DNA of 64,000 nt from Chrysopilus asiliformis (taxonomy: Eukaryota > Arthropoda > Insecta > Diptera > Rhagionidae): assembly GCA_964034945.1 (NCBI GenBank), contig OZ035962.1, forward strand, positions 114,738,335 to 114,802,334. The letters run 5' to 3'. Made by a program: the position numbers and the translations under genes. The notes under the pieces were generated by a model. That model searched no databases. It saw only the letters and a list, made by a program, of their open reading frames with translations, and was not told the DNA's origin. Below are positions 12,401-21,400 of the stretch, in pieces (the first letter of the stretch is position 1; the number at the start of each line of letters is the position of its first letter).

Positions 12401-15400
12401 CTAAGGCTTTCTGTCACCTTATATATGTTCCAATTTTTTTTCCTAAGGCTTTCTGTCACCTTATATATATTCCACGTTATTATTATCTCGGTGATTGGTA
12501 ATCACGCAACCCTTGAAGGGCCAATTTACCCAAAGCAGTGTAGAAAAGAAAGCATCAAAGGCGTCTTAAAAGATCCAAGTTCCTGATTTATTAGTTCCAC
12601 ATACGTATAAATCACATATTCAATTTAAATTATTTATCTTGGGTTTTCTGCCCATTCTCTAAATTTCAGCTTTCATCGATTTCCATTTAGATAATATGAG
12701 GCGAAGGATTGATAGTTGAATTACATAGGGAAGCCCCATCAGACTTAAAGTAATTATCGGTCATTTATCTAAAAGAGTCGAAAATTAAAATTAATCTACA
12801 AATTAAAATAACGTCCATGTTTGGGTATCCATTTCGGGTGTTTCGGTCAGTTTCTAATAATGCCAAACATTTTGCGTTTATCACAATCACGGGAGAAAAC
12901 ATGGCTACCAAGCACACATGGGCGAAATACTTTGTTTGTAGCACTCGAATTAAAATAAATAAATGGAAAGTAAAATACCAAAATAGAAAACGGGCTTAAA
13001 GTAATTAATAATTATAGAATAAATTAATAAATCAATTTTCATTAGGGCTAACGAATACATGTAGAATATTTTGTCTTTAAACTAACAAATATTGGATAAA
13101 ACTAGTTCATCTATAGATATTTACTAGCTTGCATACCCGTCGTTGCTGGGTTAAAGTTTATGTATAAGTTTTCTTGCAGCAAGAAACAACTTAAAAACTT
13201 TTGTTATGAAAAAAAAATCGGTATGCCTTCAGGACCTCCGGTTTCGAATTTTCAGATTCTAACACCACATTCCTGATTAGTTGCTCTAAACCCCCCCCCC
13301 CCCCCCCCCCATTTTCCAGTTTTTCCGAGGAAAAATTTGAAAAGCTTTTTGAAGTTTCACCACAAATTTAATAAACGGGTCGTGGGTATGGGTTGAATTT
13401 GTAAAACATTGATATTTGCCAAGCACACTGTCCATTAAGAGTATGAAAAATGTCATTCAGAAATATTTGTGGTCGCTGATCACGAATCTGGTGACATTAA
13501 AAATTCGAAATGGAAGATCCTGTAAGAGTAACGCAAATATCTTTTTTTCGCATTTTCCTGGGGAAACCTGGCATTAGGGGTTTTCAGGGTCGCTGAGCAA
13601 GTTCATCAATAAAAATTAGTTCTGGTTTTTCTTTTAGAATTTAAAGAATACTTTAGTTTTGTGTTTTAAAAACTAGTAAAGAGCTTCCTACTTTTATCGT
13701 TTTAGTTTCCATCGGGACTCACCTAGGGATGCCATCGTTGAAAAATATCGAATTTTAACTTCGATGTTGAACAGGCCGATATATCGAGATATCGATGTTG
13801 TTATCCACGATGTTAGAACATTACTCTTCATAAAATTAGTAGAGAAACTAATTTTAGGAATAGAGGGACTAGTTTTTAGAGAGATTTAATATAGCCACTG
13901 TACTTAAAGATTTGTTTAAATTTCCTTTGGTATCAATTTTCGGTTTCATCTTTCTACAAGACTTCGCAAAAAATACCAGAGCTAGCCATGAAATTTTACA
14001 GATAAGTTTGGTCCTGATGTGGAAATCCGTTAATCGGAAGTAGCCAAAACGGCGGCTTTTTAAAACCTATGCGGTTTTGACGTGGATACGTCTTGGATTT
14101 TGGTAATGGGGGTACAAATTAGAAAATCGGTTTGCTGCCATGATAACAAATTTCCAATCGATGAAACTCGATAGTTTGTGGTGATATCTGAACAAAACCT
14201 GTGTTATAAGATGAGGGCTACATTAAAGCATTGTATAGGGTATTTTGTTATGTTAAACTATGTGCAATTATGTTTTTAAAAAGCAAAATCAAAATTTTTA
14301 CTCCGCTGTTATGCTGTGTTTGCTGCTTGCAGTACAGATTTCATATTTATACTCTTTTTATGCTCCTCCTTTGTGTGTATTGAATGCATAGATAGATCGC
14401 TCGATTTGCTGTCTCAAACAGTGATGCACATGATAAAAAAAATGTTGTATCAAATTTTTCAGAAAAAAGTATCAAAAAGTATCAACCTAAGGAAAAGACG
14501 TAAAAACGTAAAAAAAGCAGCAACAATTGAGGCGTTAAAAGCTAGAGTGGACCAACCCACATGTCGAAATCGTGATTTTTTTGTGTTTGAATCACTATTG
14601 CCAGTGAGTTTCTAGATAAAAATGTTTGGATGCACAAAAGAACATTTCAACATTGAGTAATAAAGTCCACAGAATTTTTTTTCCCAAAAATTTACAGTAA
14701 ATAATAGTACAAAAGTGAAAAAGCTTCAAAAACTCGATTATGTGGGTTGGTCCACTCTAGCTTTTAACGCCTCAATTTTATTTTCGGAAAAAAATCATAA
14801 TTTTCAGATTATTTGTTATAATTTCAAAACTAGCAGGTCGATTCTTCTATATAATCACATACAAAAAATCAAACGTATAACAAAAAAAAACATTTCATTG
14901 GTTTAAATAACACAGTTAATTACGTAAAGAAAAAATAAAACTACAGAATTACTGAAGTATAATATTTACAGATAATTCTTTTGAAAACATAATACATTCC
15001 ACCGTGCTCAAGTCAAAGCGGTTGGACTTTTTTGTTTTTATCAAATTTAGTTCTGAAATTGTCCGTCTTATTCGTCTGCACATATTCAGGAAAATGAATT
15101 GTATTTACATGGCAATACGGCTTATTTCTTGCTTAAGATTACAGGCAGGCTGAGTTCAGCATAATGCGATAATTTGTGTAGTGTTTACCAACTTCCGCAT
15201 AATGTTGACTGATACAATTTTAATTTGAAAAAAACCTTTTACTGTCATTTTTTTAAAAAAAGTATCAATTTCGTGATATTTAGGGAAAAATGTATCTTTG
15301 TATCAAAAGTGAAATTTATGAAAAAGAAGTATCGAAATTGATACAAATGTATCAAATGCGCATCACTGGTCTCAAATAGTCCTATTTCAATACAATTCAG

Positions 15401-18400
15401 TGTATCAAAACGACTCAAGTAAGAGCAAGATAACCGTATGAAAATAAATATAGCCGTCTCGTTTAAACCGTGAGCTGTCAATTGAAAACAGACTTTCGGA
15501 ATGGTGTTGGCGCATGGTGACAGTTGTTCTATATTATATAGTTCTGTGATTGAATGTCATGTTATTTCGTTCTTTTCGCTCTTAACGGCAAAAGCGTTTG
15601 CTGTGGTTTCCGACTCTCGTTCTTGGGAACGAAAATGATTTCTATTTAAGTTTTTGCTTCTTGTTCAAAGCGGTTTGAGCCTCGCATAAAAATGAATGAA
15701 AGCCTCGAGCGATGGCTGTTGGGTATGATGCACACACACATATAAGTATGGATTTTACTACTGAGAGAACGATATTTCGCTCCCAGCATTAAAGTTCTGT
15801 TCAGGTTTGTGACTTTTGATTTTCGAAATCGTAGTAAATCGGCCGAAAAATAGTAGTAGAATCGATGAAATAGTAATAAAATGTAAAACCTTCGTCATTA
15901 TATATACCAGGGGTGTTAGTTGAAATTTGCCGGTTTTTTCGATAAAGAAAACACTTAATTCTCAAGGGAATCTCAAAAAAATTTTATTCAAAGTATTGTC
16001 CATTTGATTTTGCACATTTTGCCCATCTCCCAGGCAATTTATGGATGCCATCCCAAAAGAACTGTTTCTCCTTCGAGCTAAACCACTCATCGAGCCATTT
16101 TTTCACTTCTTCGAAATCGGCGAAGTGCTGCTCTGCAAGCGCGTGCCCCATCGATGCAAAAAGATAGTAGTCAGATGGAGCCAGGTCTGGAGAGTACAGC
16201 GGGTGCGGTAATACTTCGCATCCAAGTGATTTGAACACTTTTTTGACTGATTTTGCTGTGTGAGACAGCGCATTGTCATGCTGCAAAATCACCTTACCAT
16301 GTCTTTCAGCGTATTGCGGACGTTTTTTGATCAATTCATGGTTCAAATTGATCATTTTTTGTCGGTAGCAATCAGTATTAACTGTTTAATATTCAGTATT
16401 TCTATAATTCCGCATCTTCAAATGTTTTCGGCCTCCCAGCACGTTTTTTGTCCTGGATGTTGAAATCACCACTTTTGGATTGTCGAAACCACGTCTCATA
16501 TGTTCTTATGGTTGGGGAATGATCACCGTAAGTTTCTACCAGCAAACGATGGCTTTCAGCGGTTTTTTTCTTTTAATTAAAGAGAAAAAGTAATGCGTGC
16601 CGCGAATGCACGTTTTCAGGCACAAAATTGACATTTTCAAACAGCTTTAACGCTATGACGTTGTTATTTTGACGGAACGTAACTTGTATAGTTTTGAAGA
16701 TTAATGTCAATAGAAAAATATGACATAGATGCCAAATCGTAGAAATGTATACATATCTCTAGCGACAGCTATTAGTAAAACCGGCAAATTTCAACTAACA
16801 CCCCTGGTATAACTAACTTGATCGAAAGACTAGAAATGGGAGCGTTTGAACACTGTATGTATGATATTTATTTCATACTTCTCTTATCATAAACCAATTA
16901 TAAATAAAATTATTATACCCGTATGATGCAACCGAATATCTCAAAAACGGTGCATCTAATCAAAAAAGTGCAAGAACAAAAGTTATTTAGGATATGATTC
17001 TACATAAAACTCCCATACATCAAACTCCGATTGGAATAAATTTTTAAAAAATCTGATTAGAAAGTTTGACTTCAAACTGGAATTTTGATACAACTGTTCG
17101 CCGTTCACTTAAATCACCATACGGATTTTCAATAATTGCCAGATTGGTTTCCTTAATTTCCTTTTCACTAAAATTTTTTACTTAAATATCTATTGGCGAT
17201 CGTTGTAGGCGGATCCACGTCTTCTGGCCATCTCTACGAGACAGACACCTTGCTTTTTTTGCGATTTATTCCGAAACTAACAATTTTTCAGTAGTCTTAT
17301 GTATTACAAAACTTGGAGACAATAAAATTTGCTACATTTATGTGTTTTACTAGAACTGTATCTCAAGCCGTTATGAAGATACGCTGTTTTTTCAAAAAAA
17401 TTAGTTTTTTGCAAATATCTCGAAAACTAACGGGTTTTTGGTGGTTCAACGTGTAAGAAGAATTAAAACCGTGTTAGTTCCACCTGGGTGCACTCCACCC
17501 ACAGTAGAGCATCCGCCAGGTATCTAAATTATTTATTAAATTTAACTTTTTCAAAACGATGTTTTTTGACATCGATGTCGCCTTAAAAAAAACATCGATT
17601 TTCGATATATCGAGGTTCTATGAACGATGTTGCATCCCTAGACTCACCGAAGAAGTTGAAACTTGAATTTATGTAATAAATGCGTTTCTCTTTTAAAAAG
17701 TCAGAGTAACCCTATTGGAATTTCTCGACTTACAGGTTATAAAAAATATAACAAAATGTTCAATTTTTTTTGTGGATATTTTTGAACGTACAAAATTGTA
17801 TCACTCTTTACGCCTCCCACATACAAGAGAAACCTTTTTTGTATTGTGTCGAAAAAGTTACAGCAGCAATTGTTTAGAATTCGATTTTACAACACTTTTC
17901 CATACATTTCATTATAATTGGGATAACTTTTAAAAATATGCTATTAGATTTCATTCCAGAATTTGAATTTCTACGAACATTCGATCTAAGATAGCAATTG
18001 TAGCTTTCCTTGTGTTCTTGTTATATATTTCCATACAGTTTTATAATTCTTGATGTTCTACGAAAAATAGAAAAAAGATTGATTGTATGAAGATTTCTTA
18101 AAATTTGTACTCGTAATTTACGTTTCAATACTGACTATTAATTATGAAAACTAAAAGATAAGGAATTTTGTTTCGTAATTGAGTTCAAATAGACAAGCTT
18201 TTCAGATAACATTATGACATCAAAAGTTTTTTATACAGTTTTCCAATATATGTACCATGAAATGGTACGATAAACCTCTCAGAAATTAACAGTTTTAATA
18301 TGGCCGTTTTTTACTCTTTTGATTTTAAATTTCTTTGAAAGACCCACAGACAAATTGAATTGAATGTTAAAAGAACAATTGATTAATTCACGCTTCTATT

Positions 18401-21400
18401 AGTTGAAAATATCAAATCTATTCATTCGAAGCATTTTTGATGTGAACTGTTTTTATACCCGTATGGTGAAACCAAAGGGTATATTAACTTTGCCTTACCG
18501 TTTGTAACGCCAAGATCCCGTCATCACACATAAAAATGAATTACACCAGTGTGTTTAGAATGATAAAAATAAACATAACAAAAGCTATAATTGCCAATCT
18601 GGCAATCAGTGGAGACCCGTATGGTGATATTCGTATCAAAATTCGAACAGTTGTACCAAAATTCCACTTTGAAGTCAAACTTTCCAATAAGATTTTTTAA
18701 AATTTATTCCAATCGGATTTTGATGTATGGGAGTTTTATGTAGAATCATATCCTAAATAACTTTTGTTCTTGCACTTTTTTGATAAGATGCACCGTTTTT
18801 GAGATATTCACAAAAACCGTTTTCGTTCGTATGGGGGGTACCCCCCTAATGGTCCATTTTTGCCCATTAACGAACTTAGCCTCGCATTTTACGAAAAACG
18901 GATCTGCGCAAAATTTCAAGTCTCTAGCTCAATCCGTGCGACCGAAATCCGCGCCACAGACAGACGGACAGACAGACAGACAGACAGACGGACAGACGGA
19001 CAGACAGACAGACGGACAGACAGACAGACGGACGGACATGCAGAAATTAATTATTTTTATCATTCTAAACACACTGGTGTAATTCATTTGTGTGTGTGAT
19101 GACGGGATCTTGGCGTTACAAACGGTAAGGCAAAGTTAATATACCCTTTGGTTTCACCATACGGGTATAATGAATTTCTGCATGTCCGTCCGTCTGTCTG
19201 TGGCGCGGATTGCGGGCGCACGGATTGAGCTAGAGACTTGAAATTTTGCGCAGATCCGTTTTTCGTAAAATGCGAGGCTAAGTTCGTTAATGGGCAAAAA
19301 TGGACCATTAAGGGGGGTACCCCCCATACGAGCGAAAACGGTTTTTGTGAATATCTCAAAAACGGTGCATCTTATCAAAAAAGTGCAAGAACAAAAGTTA
19401 TTTAGGATATGATTCTACATAAAACTCCCATACATCAAAATCCGATTGGAATAAATTTTAAAACATCTTATTGGAAAGTTTGACTTCAAAGTGGAATTTT
19501 GGTACAACTGTTCGAATTTTGATACGAATATCACCATACGGGTCTCCACTGATTGCCAGATTGGCAATTATAGCTTTTGTTATGATTTTGTAGAACATCA
19601 AGAATTATAAACAAATTTACTGGGCGACGACTTTTACTGGAAATGTGAATTGACGCAGATTATTTTTTTACAGTATCTTTTTTTTAATTTAATATTACTC
19701 GAGAGCGCCTACATTTTTTCAGTCATAAATAATAAGCACTAGTAAAAGAATGCAGTGATCTTGGTGCAACAACTCACCGTTTTCCTTTAAAGGCTAGCAG
19801 GTATTTTTTGTTGGCTGGAAAATTGTTGCCTTGAACAAATCCGGTGCTCCCGGCCCGCAGCGGAAACTGTTTATGGAAAAGAGGAATGCTGACATCGAAT
19901 CCTGGTCGAATCTGCTGTATGCTCATGCTGGCCTTTGCCAGAATGGCCTCGCCAGGGTCAAAGCCGAGCGAATTTTCCGTGTAGTCCGGCCAAGTTCCCG
20001 AATAAAGGTTGAAAATGATGTGGTTGCGTCCGTTATTCCATAATTTTCTAAAATGATTTTAAAAAAATACAGCACAAAACATATTAAGATCAGTTTGTCA
20101 ATAAAGCATCATTAAGGATCAGAGCGCAAGGATATTTATCGTCAAAGACATAAAAATAAGTATTCAAGTTCAGCTTTGATCATTTGTTGATCCGACATAT
20201 TTTTAATGTATTGTTGTGCACATCACTGCTGTCAAAGTTAACCAAATCGCGTTCTTTTAATTAGAGTTAACGTCGGTAAAATTTCAACTATGGCAATCAG
20301 CTGTTCTAACTTTGACAAACCCAACCTTTACTTTACTCGGGAATAAAGGAACGCACCCCTGGGAAGTTTTGCGGAATTTGGACATTTTTTTTACCTGTCT
20401 AAGAATCGGCACTTATCTTCGTTAATAATACAATAGATTGCGTTATCCATTTTTTTACATACAAACTTTTCTACATAAGAATGAATATGGTGTTAAAATT
20501 TTTCCGCTTTATTTTCGTCTCCGTAAGTTGAATTGATCACAAAATTACAAATACAGTCGGTTAATTCTAGACTTTTATTTTGTGTATATTTAAGAAATAT
20601 TTTATCAAACAAAGCCGAAATAAGGTATGAAAGATCATACATTTTTGTATTGATTTTTAGCGGATCTTTGCAGTTGGTCCGGAGACACAAAAACATTTTG
20701 TATATAATTGCACAATTCCGCGCTTTTGTTTATTCCTGCAATTTCAAGTTGGCCAATGTGGATGATGTGCCGCATTTCTATGTGGTTCTCACCCAAGACA
20801 ATCCCATTGCCATCACAATAATTGTTGAATTCTTGGGTTAAATAATTTGCTATTTTAATCAAAGTAGAATTTGAAGGAAGTATTGTCAAAAGATCTTCCA
20901 ACTGATCTAATTGGAGTACCTCCAAATTGCTGCACCCGAATTTAAATGTTGTATGAATCCTTTAATAACGATCGAGTATCGGTGCGATTGTTAGTCTATA
21001 TAAAGTAAATTTGTTAGGAACAGTCTTATTGCATTGGTGAATTCTTGATTTGCATCTAAAAATATACCCCTTTCATTACACGCCAATGTTGTTACCCATT
21101 GCAATTTTTGTTAATGTTTTCAAAATCCATTTATACAGGCTTGGATCATTATCGCTACTATGATGATTATCAATAATTTTTATATTGTCCTCATCGTGAA
21201 GTGGGCACATATTTTGTCCAGAGTTGAGCAAAATGTAATTAAATTAACAATTACACAATTACAGTAAGCAATTGTAATTACGTAATTGAGATCAACAATT
21301 ACAAATTACGTAATTGCAATTGCAGATTTCAATTAATTGTAGACAAAAAATTACAAATATATGAAAAAGGCAAATTTTAACACAGACAATTAGAATATGT

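Larger units (their letters stand above)
13724..17640. mobile_element. Ac-like hAT element, composite, 3.9 kb
   Basis: Ends are TAGGGATGCC at 13724 and, in reverse complement, TAGGGATGCA at 17640. Both resemble the (T/C)AGGGATGAAA terminus of Activator. They are flanked by the perfect 8-bp direct repeat GACTCACC at 13716-13723 and 17641-17648. Subterminal DNA is rich in TATCGAT-type palindromes. No hAT transposase is recognisable. The interior has been colonised by another hAT element (14419-15368), a mariner relic (15907-16807), a family U fragment (16912-17145) and the two halves of an inverted family R repeat (about 13985-14040 and 17275-17470). Confidence 0.85.

Noticed and set aside
14316..14615. 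99-codon open frame as hAT transposase remnant
   Set aside because: It crosses the border of the nested element at 14419 and shows no transposase motif.
18780..19099. Open frames encoding repeated D-R-Q-T-D residues
   Set aside because: They arise from the GACA/GACG microsatellite inside the family U repeat and have no conserved domain.
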